Assembly (NCBI RefSeq): GCF_029855045.1
Contig: NZ_CP123228.1
Coordinates: 5,766,001 to 5,830,000, forward strand
Reading direction: 5' to 3'
From: Piscinibacter sp. XHJ-5
GTDB taxonomy: Bacteria > Pseudomonadota > Gammaproteobacteria > Burkholderiales > Burkholderiaceae_C
Length of the DNA: 64,000 nt
Shown here: positions 8,255 to 19,628 of the stretch, in pieces
How the letters are laid out: every line of letters starts with the position of its first letter
Position numbering within the stretch: the stretch's first letter is position 1
Notes under the pieces: generated by a model
Told to the model about the DNA's origin: nothing
Seen by the model: the letters and a program-made list of their open reading frames with translations, nothing else
Database searches by the model: none
Program-made: the position numbers and the translations under genes

Positions 8255-9346
8255 CTAGGTGTTCTTGGAAATGCTGATGGTCGGGAACTTCGACGAAAAG
8301 TCCTTGGCGCGCTGCGCGATCTTCACCGCGACCTGGCGCGCGACGCCCTTGTACAGCCCGGCGATCTCGCCGTCGGGGTCGCTGACGACGCTGGGCCGCC
8401 CGCCGTCGGCCTGAACGCGGATCGACAGGTTGAGCGGCAGCGCGCCGAGGTAGTCCATGCCGTACTCGGCAGCCAGCTTCTTTCCGCCCTCGGCCCCGAA
8501 GATGTGCTCCACATGGCCGCACTTCTCGCACACGTGCACCGCCATGTTCTCCACGATGCCGAGGATGGGCACGCCGACCTTCTCGAACATCTTGATGCCC
8601 TTCTTCGCGTCGAGCAGGGCGATGTCCTGGGGCGTGGTGACGATCACCGCGCCGGTGAGCGGCACGCGCTGGCTCAGCGTCAGCTGGATGTCCCCGGTGC
8701 CGGGCGGCATGTCGACGATCAGGTAGTCGAGATCGCCCCAGTTGGTCTGCCGCAGAAGCTGCTCCAGCGCCTGGGTGGCCATGGGACCGCGCCAGATCAT
8801 CGGGTTGTCGGCGTCGACCAGGAACCCGATCGACATCACCTGCACGCCGTAGTTCTCGAGCGGCTCCATCGTCTTGCCGTCGTTCGACTCGGGGCGGCCT
8901 TCGATGCCCATCATCATGGGCTGGCTGGGACCGTAGATGTCGGCATCGAGGATGCCGACGGCCGCGCCTTCTGCTGCCAGCGCCAGCGCCAGGTTGACCG
9001 CCGTGGTGCTCTTGCCGACGCCGCCCTTGCCCGACGCGACGGCGACGATGTTCTTCACGTTGGGCAGCAGCTGCACGCCGCGCTGCACCGCGTGCGGAAT
9101 GATCCTGGTGGCGAGGTTGACGCTCACGTTCTCCACCCCGGGCAGGCTGCGCGCCGCCGCGATCAGCTCCTTGCGCAGCGCGGCGACCTGGCTTTTCGCG
9201 GGGTAGCCGAGCTCGACGTCGAAGGCCACGTCGCCGCCGTCGATGCGCAGGTTCTTCAGCTGCTTGGCCGAGACGAAGTCGCGGCCGGTGTTGGGGTCGG
9301 TGACGGACTTCAGCGCTTCGAGCAGCGCGGATTCGGTGACGGGCAT
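8255..9346 (-). CDS. apbC: Mrp/NBP35-type iron-sulfur cluster carrier ATPase
   Basis: This 363-residue P-loop ATPase (MinD/Mrp class) is believed to bind and transfer [4Fe-4S] clusters to target proteins. An N-terminal MIP18/DUF59-like domain (residues 1-80, with DPNTGRDF) is followed by the deviant Walker [11 protein letters not shown], a Walker B-like [13 protein letters not shown], and a CEKC pair in the C-terminal half that bridges a cluster in the dimer. I start at ATG 9346, where the conserved domain begins, rather than the longer in-frame start at 9436. It is the first gene of the formate dehydrogenase block, fitting the high Fe-S demand of the products downstream. Confidence 0.93.
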   Translation of the reverse strand: MPVTESALLEALKSVTDPNTGRDFVSAKQLKNLRIDGGDVAFDVELGYPAKSQVAALRKELIAAARSLPGVENVSVNLATRIIPHAVQRGVQLLPNVKNIVAVASGKGGVGKSTTAVNLALALAAEGAAVGILDADIYGPSQPMMMGIEGRPESNDGKTMEPLENYGVQVMSIGFLVDADNPMIWRGPMATQALEQLLRQTNWGDLDYLIVDMPPGTGDIQLTLSQRVPLTGAVIVTTPQDIALLDAKKGIKMFEKVGVPILGIVENMAVHVCEKCGHVEHIFGAEGGKKLAAEYGMDYLGALPLNLSIRVQADGGRPSVVSDPDGEIAGLYKGVARQVAVKIAQRAKDFSSKFPTISISKNT

Positions 9347-9464
9347 GGGGGGCGCAAGGGCGGGTGCTGGAGGACGAATGGACCAGTCTACGACAGCCGG
9401 CGCCCGGCCGCCGGCGACACGCCGGCATGCCGCCATCCGCAGGCGGCCACTGCGTCACGGCGCC

Positions 9465-9470
9465 TAGAAT
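9465..9470 (+). promoter_or_regulatory. Possible -10 box for metG
   Basis: TAGAAT lies 45 nt before the metG ATG in the 168-nt divergent gap between apbC and metG. No good -35 hexamer is visible. The rest of the gap shows no further feature. Confidence 0.35.
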
Positions 9471-9514
9471 CCGGGCTTTCCCCGGATTTCCCGCGCCATC
9501 CCGGCTGCCGCACC

Positions 9515-11572
9515 ATGCCGCGCAAGCTCTTCGTCACCACCGCCCTGCCCTACGCCAACGCGCCGTTCCACGTCGGCCACATGATGGAGTACATCCAGGC
9601 CGACATCTGGGTGCGGGTGCTGCGCATGCAGGGCCACGAGGTGCACTTCGTCTGCGCCGACGACGCCCACGGCGCGCCGATCATGATCGCCGCCGAGAAG
9701 GCCGGCAAGACGCCACAGGAGTTCGTCGCGGAGATCGCCGCAGGACGCAGGCAATACCTCGACGGCTTTCACATCGGCTTCGACAACTGGCATTCCACCG
9801 ACGGCCCGGAGAACCACGAGCTCGCGAAGGACATCTACCGCGCGCTTCGCAAGGAGGGCCTGATCGCGGTGCGCTCGATCGAGCAGTTCTTCGATCCGGT
9901 CAAGGGCATGTTCCTGCCCGATCGCTACATCAAGGGCGAATGCCCGCGCTGCGGCGCGAAGGACCAGTACGGCGACTCGTGCGAGGTGTGCGGCGCGGTC
10001 TATGCGCCCACCGAGCTGAAGAACCCGTACTCCACGCTGACCGGCGCCACGCCGGTCATGAAGTCCAGCGAGCACTACTTCTTCCAGCTGTCCTCGCAGC
10101 GCTGCATCGACTACCTGAGGCAGTGGACGGGCCATGCCGGCCGGCTGCAGCCCGAGGTGCTGAACAAGATCAAGGAGTGGTTCGCCGTCGACGAGCAGGG
10201 GCACGGCGGGCTGTCCGACTGGGACATCAGCCGCGACGCGCCCTACTTCGGCATCGACATTCCCGATGCGCCCGGCAAGTACTTCTATGTCTGGCTCGAT
10301 GCACCGATCGGCTACCTGGCCTCGCTGAAGAACTACTTCGCCAAGACCGGTCGCGACTTCGACGCCTTCATGGCCGACCCGGCGGTCGAGCAGGTGCACT
10401 TCATCGGCAAGGACATCACCTACTTCCACACCCTGTTCTGGCCCGCGATGCTGCACTTCTCCGGCCGCAAGGCGCCGGACAAGGTCTTCGTGCACGGCTT
10501 CATCACGGTCAGCGGCGAGAAGATGAGCAAGAGCCGCGGCACCGGCATCTCGCCGCTGAAGTACCTCGAGCTCGGGATGAACGCCGAATGGCTGCGCTAC
10601 TACATCGCCGCCAAGCTCAACGCCAAGGTCGAGGACGTCGACTTCAATCCCGACGACTTCGTCGCGCGGGTCAACAGCGACCTCGTCGGCAAGTACATCA
10701 ACATCGCCAGCCGCGCCGCCGGATTCCTCAGCAAGCGCTTCGGCGGCACGCTGACGGCGCAGCACGCGGCCGACGGGCAGAAGCTGATCGATGCGGTGAT
10801 GTCGCAGTCGCGCGAGATCCAGCGGCTGTACGAGGAGCGCGAGTACGGCAAGGCGCTGCGCGAGGTGATGCTGCTGGCCGATCGCGTCAACGAATACGTC
10901 GACCAGAACAAGCCCTGGGAGCTCGCCAAGCAGGCCGGCCAGGATGCGCGACTGCACGAGGTGTGCTCGGTCTGCATCGAGACCTTCCGCCTGCTCACGG
11001 TCTACCTGAAGCCCGTGCTGCCGGCGCTCGCCGCGCAGGTCGAAGCTTTCCTGCGCGTCGCGCCGCTCGCCTTCGCCGACGTCGATCGGCCGCTCGGTCA
11101 GCACACCATCGGCGAGTACAAGCACCTGATGCAGCGTGTCGACCCGACGCTGCTCGACGCCTTGTTCGAGCCGCCGCCTGCGCCCGTCGACGCGACGGCG
11201 GTCGACGAGCCCGGCGGCGAGGCGATCGCCGAGACCATCGCGATCGGCGACTTCTCGAAGATCGACCTGCGCATCGCGAAGATCGTCGGCGCCGAGTACG
11301 TGACCGGCTCCGACAAGCTGCTTCGGCTGACGCTCGACGTGGGCGAACCCAAGCCGCGCAACGTCTTCAGCGGCATCCGCAGCGCCTACGAGCCGCAGGA
11401 CCTGGTGGGCAAGTACACCGTGATGGTTGCCAACCTCGCCCCGCGCAAGATGAAGTTCGGCGTCAGCGAAGGCATGGTGCTGGCCGCCAGCCACGCCGAC
11501 GAGAAGGCCAACCCCGGGCTCTACATCCTGGAGGCCTGGCCGGGCGCCACGCCGGGTCTGCGCGTCCGCTAG
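9515..11572 (+). CDS. metG: Methionyl-tRNA synthetase
   Basis: This 685-residue class I aminoacyl-tRNA synthetase charges tRNA-Met with methionine. The HIGH-type motif is HVGH (residues 19-22), and KMSKS starts at Lys336. A zinc knuckle [17 protein letters not shown] lies near residues 146-162. The C-terminal ~110 residues form the tRNA-binding EMAP/Trbp111 domain that dimerises the long bacterial form (around [14 protein letters not shown]). Length and layout are normal for a long MetG. It is divergently transcribed from apbC, an arrangement common in proteobacteria. Confidence 0.97.
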   Translation: MPRKLFVTTALPYANAPFHVGHMMEYIQADIWVRVLRMQGHEVHFVCADDAHGAPIMIAAEKAGKTPQEFVAEIAAGRRQYLDGFHIGFDNWHSTDGPENHELAKDIYRALRKEGLIAVRSIEQFFDPVKGMFLPDRYIKGECPRCGAKDQYGDSCEVCGAVYAPTELKNPYSTLTGATPVMKSSEHYFFQLSSQRCIDYLRQWTGHAGRLQPEVLNKIKEWFAVDEQGHGGLSDWDISRDAPYFGIDIPDAPGKYFYVWLDAPIGYLASLKNYFAKTGRDFDAFMADPAVEQVHFIGKDITYFHTLFWPAMLHFSGRKAPDKVFVHGFITVSGEKMSKSRGTGISPLKYLELGMNAEWLRYYIAAKLNAKVEDVDFNPDDFVARVNSDLVGKYINIASRAAGFLSKRFGGTLTAQHAADGQKLIDAVMSQSREIQRLYEEREYGKALREVMLLADRVNEYVDQNKPWELAKQAGQDARLHEVCSVCIETFRLLTVYLKPVLPALAAQVEAFLRVAPLAFADVDRPLGQHTIGEYKHLMQRVDPTLLDALFEPPPAPVDATAVDEPGGEAIAETIAIGDFSKIDLRIAKIVGAEYVTGSDKLLRLTLDVGEPKPRNVFSGIRSAYEPQDLVGKYTVMVANLAPRKMKFGVSEGMVLAASHADEKANPGLYILEAWPGATPGLRVR

Positions 11573-11587
11573 CCGGGGATCGCCCTC

Positions 11588-12505
11588 ATGCCGCTCGCCA
11601 CCTCCGCCGCGTCCCGGAAGGCGCGCGCGCGGTGGGCGAGATGGTCGACCAGCGTGTTCGCCAAACCCGACGGCTGGTCGGAATCGCACCAGACCAGCGG
11701 CGCCGACTGGCCGGCCGCCAGCGTCACGCCGGTGCATCGCTTTGCCGACACGCAGTGGGACGCCGGGCCGACCAGCGGGGTCGAAGAGCTGCTCGAGGAC
11801 GGCGCGCTGCTCGGCTTTGCCAGCCTGCCGTTCACCCTCGCCGAGTCCGAAGCCCGCCGGCTGCTGGACGGGCCCGCGCCGGCCGCGCTGCTCGCGCGCT
11901 ACGCCGAGCACAGCGAGGCGCTGGCGCTGCGCCTGTTTCCGCACTACCGCGGCTGCCTGCGCCGGGGTCCCGTCTCGCTGCGGTCCTGCGGTGTGACCGC
12001 CGGCGAAGCGAGCTGGCGCCGCGACGACACACGGTTGCACGTGGCGGCCGACCCCGCCCGGCCGACGCGCGGCACACGGCAGCTGCTGGTGTGCTGCAAC
12101 CTGGATCCGGCCGGCGGCACGCATGCGTGGCGCGTCGGCGAGCCCTTCGCCGCCCATGCGCGCCGCTACCTCGCCTCGCTGACCCGGCCACTGCCCGGAT
12201 CGGCCGCGTTGCTGCGGGCACTGGCCGTCACGCGCGGCCGCCGCACGGAGTTCGACCACCTGATGCTGCAGCTGCACGACCACGCGAAGGCCGATCTGGA
12301 CTTCCAGCGCAACAGCCCCCAGGCGGAGGTCGTCTTCCCGGCGGGCTCGACCTGGATCGTCTATGGCGACCAGGTACCGCACGCCGCCATGACCGGACGG
12401 CATCTGATCGAGCAGACCTTCCACTTGCGCGTCGACGACATGCAGCGGCCCGAGACCGCTCCGCTTCGCACGCTGGAGCGCCTGCTGCACCGTCCCCTCG
12501 GATAG
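11588..12505 (+). CDS. kdoO: Kdo hydroxylase family protein (Fe(II)/2-oxoglutarate type)
   Basis: This 305-residue protein is similar to KdoO, which hydroxylates the outer Kdo sugar of lipopolysaccharide to Ko using Fe(II), O2 and 2-oxoglutarate. Supporting blocks are LFPHYRGCLRRGP, RPTRGTRQLLV, HAWRVGEPF, FDHLMLQLHDHAKADLDFQ, GSTWIVYGDQVPHA and LIEQTFHL. The HxD iron motif I expect after RLH reads HVAAD here, so the usual Asp at +2 appears to be Ala; see findings. The start has only a weak ribosome site. It lies 16 nt after metG and may be co-transcribed. Family call is firm; activity is uncertain. Confidence 0.82.
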   Translation: MPLATSAASRKARARWARWSTSVFAKPDGWSESHQTSGADWPAASVTPVHRFADTQWDAGPTSGVEELLEDGALLGFASLPFTLAESEARRLLDGPAPAALLARYAEHSEALALRLFPHYRGCLRRGPVSLRSCGVTAGEASWRRDDTRLHVAADPARPTRGTRQLLVCCNLDPAGGTHAWRVGEPFAAHARRYLASLTRPLPGSAALLRALAVTRGRRTEFDHLMLQLHDHAKADLDFQRNSPQAEVVFPAGSTWIVYGDQVPHAAMTGRHLIEQTFHLRVDDMQRPETAPLRTLERLLHRPLG

Positions 12506-12642
12506 ACTTCGCGACGTGACGATCGCCCGCCACTCCCGCATCTGGCAGCTCTCGCGGCGACGCCGCTTCATGGCCCGGGCGCACCACTGCGGCCCGCCCT
12601 GCGCATCGAACGACCCCGTGTCCTTCGATACCAGGAGCTTCC

Positions 12643-14352
12643 ATGGCCTTGCCTCGTCTGCCGATCCAGCTTCATCCCTTCCGCCCGCGGCTGCTTGAGC
12701 ACCTGCGCGGCTATCGGCGCAGCGACTTCTTCCACGACCTGGGCGCCGGCGTCACCGTCGGCGTCGTCGCGCTGCCGCTTGCGATGGCTTTCGCGATCGC
12801 CTCGGGCGTCAAGCCGGAGCAGGGCATCTTCACCGCCATCGTTGCCGGCTTCCTGATCTCGGCGCTGGGCGGCTCCAGCGTGCAGATCGGCGGACCGGCG
12901 GGTGCGTTCATCGTCATCGTGTTCGGCATCGTGCAGCGGTACGGCCTGACCAACCTGCTGATCTCCACCGCGCTCGCCGGCGTGCTGCTGTTTGCCATGG
13001 GCGCGCTGAAGCTGGGCGCGCTGGTGCGCTACATGCCGGTGCCCATCATCATCGGATTCACCAATGGCATCGCCGTGCTGATCGCGCTGTCGCAGGTGCG
13101 CGACCTGCTCGGCCTGCGCATCGACAAGCTGCCGGGCGACTTCTTCTCCCAGATCCACGCGTATGCGACGCACCTCGACACCTTCAACCCGCATGCGCTC
13201 GCGATCGGCGGCCTGTGCGCCGCGGGGTTGTTCGTCTGGCCGCGGCTGTTCTCGCCCGGCGCGCTGGTGCCGCAGAAGGCGCTGGAAGGCATCACGTTGC
13301 GCACTGCGGCGCGCATGCCCGGGCCCATCCTCGCGCTGGTGACGCTCACCATCGCCGCCGCGGTGCTGAAGCTGCCGGTGGAGACCATCGGCTCGCGCTT
13401 CGGCGGCATCCCGCAGGGCCTGCCGTCGCTCGCATTGCCGCCGTTCAGCTGGGACAGCGCCCGCCAGCTGTTCATTCCCACGCTGACCATCGCGCTGCTC
13501 GGGGCGGTCGAGTCGCTGCTGTGCGCGCGCGTCGCCGACAACCTGACGACGCAGCCTCGCCACGATCCCAACCAGGAGCTGATGGCCCAGGGACTCGCCA
13601 ACATGGTGGTGCCGGCCTTCGGCGGCATTCCCGCCACCGGCACCATCGCACGCACCGTCACCAACGTGCGGGCCGGCGCGCGCTCCCCCGTGGCCGGCAT
13701 CGTGCATGCGCTGACGCTGCTGGCGGTGGTGCTGGTCGCGGCACCGCTGGCCGAATACGTGCCGCTCGCCGCGCTCGCCGGCATCCTGCTCTTCGTCGCG
13801 TGGAACATGGGCGAGTGGCACGAGTTCGCACGGCTGCGTCATTTCAGCGTGCCCTACCGCACCATCCTGGTCGGCACTTTCCTGCTGACGGTGATCTTCG
13901 ACCTCACCGTCGCGGTCGAGGTGGGCCTGGCGCTCGCCTGCGTGTTCTTCATCTACCGGATGAGCACGCTGTTCCGCCTCGAGCCCCATGCCGCGCCGGC
14001 CGGCGTGCACGTGCTGCGGCTGTACGGCGCGCTGTTCTTCGGGGCCGTCTCGAAGATGGAGGCGGTCGCGGAGTCGCTGCCGCCTGGCACGCATGCCGTC
14101 GTGCTGGAGATGCACCGCCTGGTGCTGATCGACACCTCGGGCCTCGACTCGCTGCGCCAGCTTCAGCGCGCGCTGGAGCGGCAAGGCGTTCGGCTGCTGC
14201 TGTGCGACGTCAACGAGCAGCCGCGCAGCCTGATCCAGCGGTCGGGCTTCGAGAAGGAGATCGGTGCCGGGCATCTGCTGCCCGACCTGCCGTCGGCGCT
14301 GGCTGCCGTCGGCGGCGCAACGCACTCACCTACCAGAACGCCTCGGCCTTGA
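12643..14352 (+). CDS. SulP-family anion transporter with STAS domain
   Basis: This 569-residue inner-membrane protein of the SulP/SLC26 family carries sulfate, bicarbonate or dicarboxylates with H+ or Na+. The N-terminal transmembrane core (about residues 25-430) starts with DLGAGVTVGVVALPLAMAFA, contains GFTNGIAVLIALSQ, and has the family signature GGIPATGTIARTVTNVR. A C-terminal STAS domain (about 450-555) contains LEMHRLVLIDTSGLDSL, the usual phospho-site-bearing loop. AGGAG lies 5 nt before the ATG. The substrate cannot be read from sequence. The last 23 nt overlap the convergent CYTH-CHAD gene. Confidence 0.92.
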   Translation: MALPRLPIQLHPFRPRLLEHLRGYRRSDFFHDLGAGVTVGVVALPLAMAFAIASGVKPEQGIFTAIVAGFLISALGGSSVQIGGPAGAFIVIVFGIVQRYGLTNLLISTALAGVLLFAMGALKLGALVRYMPVPIIIGFTNGIAVLIALSQVRDLLGLRIDKLPGDFFSQIHAYATHLDTFNPHALAIGGLCAAGLFVWPRLFSPGALVPQKALEGITLRTAARMPGPILALVTLTIAAAVLKLPVETIGSRFGGIPQGLPSLALPPFSWDSARQLFIPTLTIALLGAVESLLCARVADNLTTQPRHDPNQELMAQGLANMVVPAFGGIPATGTIARTVTNVRAGARSPVAGIVHALTLLAVVLVAAPLAEYVPLAALAGILLFVAWNMGEWHEFARLRHFSVPYRTILVGTFLLTVIFDLTVAVEVGLALACVFFIYRMSTLFRLEPHAAPAGVHVLRLYGALFFGAVSKMEAVAESLPPGTHAVVLEMHRLVLIDTSGLDSLRQLQRALERQGVRLLLCDVNEQPRSLIQRSGFEKEIGAGHLLPDLPSALAAVGGATHSPTRTPRP

Positions 14353-15811
14353 GGAACCTTCGCACCGGCTTGTCGCCTCGCGCGATCAGCTCCTGCTTGC
14401 GTCCAGCCAGCCAGCCGAGCGCGAACAGCGCATGCGGATCCTCGCTGCTGCGGTTGCGATAGGCGTCCAGCGCCACCATCACGTCCACGATCTCGCCCAG
14501 GCATTCCTGCAGCTTGCGCAACGGCTTGAGGTAGCGTTCGACCGCACGCGGCTTGAACAGGCTCGCCGCGAACTCGATGGCGTAGCGCAGTGTCTTCGCT
14601 CGCTTGCGAAGCGTGTGGCGACCGACGTCGTCGAGCTCGTGGAAGCGCTTGGCGTCGGCGCGGACCTTGTGGTGCCAGCGGCCGATCCGATGGGCCAGCG
14701 CGGCGCGAAGTTCCGGCGCATCGTCGGCCGCGCTCTCGGCGGCCTGCCGGGTCTGCGCGAACAGCTCCAGCAGCAAGGCCTGCGCCGGTCCCAGGCGCAT
14801 CAGCTCTGCCGGATCGGCCGCGTCGTCCGGCGCAGGCATCGCCGGTGCCTCGAAGCCGAGTCCTGCGGCCGCCAAGGCCTCGCTCAGCGCCACGGCCAGC
14901 GGCGCGGCGACGGCGGCTCGGTCGCGCGCCGCCCCGAGACGGCGAAACAGCACCGCGGCCTCCAACGGCAGAGCGGCGGGAGTGGCCTCGGCGGGAAACA
15001 CGCGCAGCGCGGTGCGCATGCGCCGCAGGCCGATGCGCAGCTGATGCACGTGCTCGTCCTCGAAGGTGCCGCTCGCCACCTGGCTGCCGTTGGCGACGAT
15101 CTGTTGCAGGCAGGATCCCAGCACGGCGCGCCGTCCCTCGGCCAGCGACATCTCGCGCATCAGCTCGACGGCAGCGGCCTTGCACGGCGGCGTCATCGTC
15201 TCGCCGCGTGCCAGCAGGTCGCCCCGCGCGGCCTTGCTGCGGGTGTCCAGCCACAGCCGGTGGCGCAGCACCCAGCGCCGCGCGGCGGCGATCACCGCTT
15301 GCGGCGACCCGGCGAGCAGCTCGATCTCGAGCTCGCACACCGGAAGGCGGCGCGGCCCGGCCACGATCTCGCCTTCGTCGAACGCCAGCTCCAGCGTGCC
15401 GTGCGCGGTGCGCACCCGGCGGCTGCGGCGTCGGATGTCGGTGCGGTACAGGCATTGCAGCGCCGGCGATGGCGCGCCGCGCAGCACCTCCAGCAGGCGA
15501 TCGCCCGCCGGCGTGCCGGCATGCAGTTGCGGATCGGCGAACGTGTCGGTCGAGGTCGTCGCCGGCAGGCCCACGTTGTGCTCGAACCGCGTCATGCCGT
15601 CGACCGCGTCGGCTTTCAGCGTCTGCATCCACCGGCGTCCCTCGCGCCGCACGCGCAGCGCCATGCCGGCGCGAGCCAGCGCTCGGTCGGCGGTGTCGAA
15701 GTAGGCCGCCTGCAGGCGTTGGCGCTGCGCCGCATGGCGCCCGGCCACTTCGGCGTCGACGGCGCTTCGGCAGGCCGCCGGAACCTGCAACTTCAGCTCG
15801 ACCTCGTGCAC
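14330..15811 (-). CDS. CYTH and CHAD domain protein
   Basis: This 493-residue protein carries an N-terminal CYTH (triphosphate tunnel metalloenzyme) domain starting with the EVELKLQVP signature (EXEXK type, residues 3-11), with the tunnel strands running to about residue 195. A C-terminal helical CHAD domain (about 215-490) contains the HQLRIGLRRMRTALRVF motif and many conserved His/Arg. CYTH domains bind and often hydrolyse inorganic triphosphate; CHAD domains bind polyphosphate granules. It may therefore be a triphosphatase linked to polyphosphate. The start is GTG. It diverges from DUF3460 and converges on the SulP gene. Confidence 0.92.
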   Translation of the reverse strand: MHEVELKLQVPAACRSAVDAEVAGRHAAQRQRLQAAYFDTADRALARAGMALRVRREGRRWMQTLKADAVDGMTRFEHNVGLPATTSTDTFADPQLHAGTPAGDRLLEVLRGAPSPALQCLYRTDIRRRSRRVRTAHGTLELAFDEGEIVAGPRRLPVCELEIELLAGSPQAVIAAARRWVLRHRLWLDTRSKAARGDLLARGETMTPPCKAAAVELMREMSLAEGRRAVLGSCLQQIVANGSQVASGTFEDEHVHQLRIGLRRMRTALRVFPAEATPAALPLEAAVLFRRLGAARDRAAVAAPLAVALSEALAAAGLGFEAPAMPAPDDAADPAELMRLGPAQALLLELFAQTRQAAESAADDAPELRAALAHRIGRWHHKVRADAKRFHELDDVGRHTLRKRAKTLRYAIEFAASLFKPRAVERYLKPLRKLQECLGEIVDVMVALDAYRNRSSEDPHALFALGWLAGRKQELIARGDKPVRRFLKAEAFW

Positions 15812-15825
15812 CCCTGCGCTCCCCG

Positions 15826-15831
15826 TAAAAT
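15826..15831 (+). promoter_or_regulatory. Possible -10 box for DUF3460-scpA
   Basis: TAAAAT occurs 34 nt before the DUF3460 ATG, in the short gap after the divergent GTG of the CYTH-CHAD gene. No clear -35 box is seen. Confidence 0.35.
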
Positions 15832-15864
15832 CCTCGGTTTCACCTTCTGTCGGGCCGACTCGCC

Positions 15865-16065
15865 ATGCCGCTGTTCTGGAAACCGTACAAGTCCGATGTC
15901 ACGCAGTTCATCGAGGAGCTGAAGGCCATGAAGCCGACGCTCGAGGACGAGCAGCGCGCCGGGCGGGCCCTGCTGTGGGACAAGCGCATCGACCGCGACG
16001 CGCAGCAAGAGTACCGCGAAGCCCGCGTGGCGCAGCAGCCCTACGTCTACCAGACCAAGGTCTGA
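15865..16065 (+). CDS. DUF3460 small protein
   Basis: This 66-residue soluble protein has the DUF3460 pattern LFWKPYKSDVTQFIEELK, then LLWDKRIDRDAQQEYREARV and a C-terminal PYVYQT. It is a short helical protein conserved in Burkholderiales, typically just before scpA, as here (19-nt gap). Function is unknown. Linkage with scpA could mean shared expression rather than a shared job. Confidence 0.9.
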   Translation: MPLFWKPYKSDVTQFIEELKAMKPTLEDEQRAGRALLWDKRIDRDAQQEYREARVAQQPYVYQTKV

Positions 16066-16084
16066 GCACCGCGGACGTTCTGCC

Positions 16085-16957
16085 GTGAAAGACGACGCGA
16101 ACACCACGCAGGCCTACCCGCCTGCCGTGCCCGACATGCCGCCGCCCCCCGCGCCGGTGCTGCCCGAGGAGGTGGACCGCGTCGCGATGGCGCGCCTGTA
16201 CGGCGAGCCGCTGTTCACGCTGCCGCAGGACCTGTACATCCCGCCCGACGCGCTGGAGGTCTTCCTCGAGGCCTTCGAAGGTCCGCTGGACCTGCTGCTG
16301 TACCTGATCCGCAAGCAGAACTTCAACATCCTCGACATCCCGATGGCCGACGTGACGCGGCAGTACCTGGCGTATGTCGAGCAGATCCGCAAGACCAACC
16401 TCGAGCTGGCCAGCGAATATCTGCTGATGGCGGCGATGCTGATCGAGATCAAGTCGCGCATGCTGCTGCCGCCGAAGAAGACGGCCGACGGCCAGGAGCC
16501 GGAAGACCCGCGCGCCGAGCTGGTGCGCCGCCTCATCGAATACGAGCAGATCAAGCTGGCCGCCGCGCGGCTGGATGCCCTGCCGGTGCTGGGCCGCGAT
16601 TTCCTGCGCGCGCAGGTCGTCATCGAGCAGTCGCTGACGCCGCGCTTTCCCGACGTGCATCCCGACGAACTGCGCGCGGCCTGGGCCGACATCCTGCGCC
16701 GCGCGAAGCTGACGCAGCACCACACGATCACGCGAGAGCAGCTTTCGGTGCGCGAGCACATGAGCATCGTGTTGCGCACGCTGCAAGGGCGCCGCTTCGT
16801 CGAGTTCGAAGACCTGTTCGACGTTCGCCGCGGCACGCCGGTGCTGGTGGTCACCTTCATCGCGCTGCTGGAGCTGGCGCGCGAGCACCTGCTGGAGATC
16901 ACCCAGGCGGAAGCCTTCGCGCCGATCTACGTGCGGCTGGCCTACCAGCCGTCCTGA
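16085..16957 (+). CDS. scpA: Segregation and condensation protein A
   Basis: This 290-residue kleisin links the SMC dimer heads in the bacterial condensin SMC-ScpA-ScpB and supports chromosome segregation. The N-terminal Smc neck-binding region carries the family signature [19 protein letters not shown] (around residues 63-81) and [20 protein letters not shown]. The C-terminal winged-helix region ends with [21 protein letters not shown] Pro-rich N-terminal extension ([15 protein letters not shown]) precedes the domain. The start is GTG. scpB is not in the window. Confidence 0.94.
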   Translation: MKDDANTTQAYPPAVPDMPPPPAPVLPEEVDRVAMARLYGEPLFTLPQDLYIPPDALEVFLEAFEGPLDLLLYLIRKQNFNILDIPMADVTRQYLAYVEQIRKTNLELASEYLLMAAMLIEIKSRMLLPPKKTADGQEPEDPRAELVRRLIEYEQIKLAAARLDALPVLGRDFLRAQVVIEQSLTPRFPDVHPDELRAAWADILRRAKLTQHHTITREQLSVREHMSIVLRTLQGRRFVEFEDLFDVRRGTPVLVVTFIALLELAREHLLEITQAEAFAPIYVRLAYQPS

Positions 16958-17004
16958 CCCCTCTCCCATCCCTGCGGCCGCCATCGCATGGCGGGACCCT
17001 GAAC

Positions 17005-17983
17005 ATGCAAACCACGCCTGTCCAGTTTCATCGCCCCGCCCTGTGCTCCGGCACTGCCCGCTGGCGAACCGACGATGTCGAGGCGCTGTTCGAGCTGCCC
17101 TTCAACGAGCTGCTGTTTCGCGCGCAGACGGTGCACCGGGAGCACTTCGATCCGTCGGCGGTGCAGCTGTCGACGCTGCTGTCGATCAAGACCGGCGGCT
17201 GCCCCGAGAACTGCGCCTACTGTCCGCAGTCGGCGCACTTCGACACCGGCGTCGACGCCACGGCGCTGATGGCGCTCGACGAAGTGCTCGAGGCCGCGCG
17301 TCGCGCCAGGCAGGCTGGCGCGACACGCTTCTGCATGGGCGCCGCCTGGCGCGGCCCCAAGGACCGCGACATCGAGAAGGTCGCCGCGCTGGTCGCCGGG
17401 GTGAAGTCGCTGGGGCTGGAGACCTGCGCCACGCTGGGCATGCTGGGCGAAGGCCACGCCGAGGCCTGCGCGACGCGGGCCTGGACTACTACAACCACAA
17501 CATCGACAGCGCGCCGGACAAGTACGCCGACATCGTCGGCACGCGGCAATTCGAAGACCGCCTCGATACGCTGCGCAAGGTGCGCGGCGCCGGCGTGAAG
17601 GTGTGCTGCGGCGGCATCGTCGGCATGGGCGAGTCGCGCCGGCAGCGCGCGGCGCTGATCGCCGAGCTGGCCAACATGGAGCCGTATCCGGAGTCGGTGC
17701 CGATCAACCACCTGGTGCAGGTCGCGGGCACGCCGCTGCACGGGCTCGATCCGCTGGATCCGTTCGAATTCGTGCGCACCATCGCGGCGGCGCGCATCAC
17801 GATGCCGCGGGCGATGGTCCGGCTGTCCGCCGGTCGGCAGCAGATGGGCGAGGCGGTGCAGGCGCTGTGCTTCCTGGCCGGCGCGAACTCCATCTTCTAC
17901 GGCGACAAGCTGCTGACCACCGGCAATCCCGACGTCCAGGCCGACCAGATGCTGCTCGGCAAGCTGGGCATGAGAGCGACCGC

Positions 17984-17987
<4 letters not shown>
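17005..17987 (+). pseudogene. bioB: Biotin synthase with a one-base frameshift
   Basis: This radical-SAM enzyme inserts sulfur into dethiobiotin in the last step of biotin synthesis. The N-terminal half is normal: CPENCAYC (Cys66, Cys70, Cys73) binds the SAM cluster and KTGGCPENC is intact. The frame breaks at 17464-17466, where GAG GCC TGC replaces an expected GAG GCC CTG: one C is missing. The correct protein resumes in the +1 frame as [17 protein letters not shown] and runs to a normal C-terminus with [18 protein letters not shown]. Restoring one base would give about 327 residues, the usual length. As written, translation ends near 17598. Either a real inactivating mutation or a base-call error. 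The stop overlaps panB by 4 nt. Confidence 0.9.
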
Positions 17988-19619
<1,632 letters not shown>

Positions 19620-19628
19620 CTTCGGGGA

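Noticed and set aside
9464-12571. 1035-residue open frame opposite metG and the Kdo hydroxylase gene
   Set aside because: Spans two well-supported genes on the other strand and shows no family motif.
17455-17475. Programmed frameshift in bioB
   Set aside because: No slippery heptamer, stem-loop or known recoding in this family; a deletion or sequencing error is simpler.
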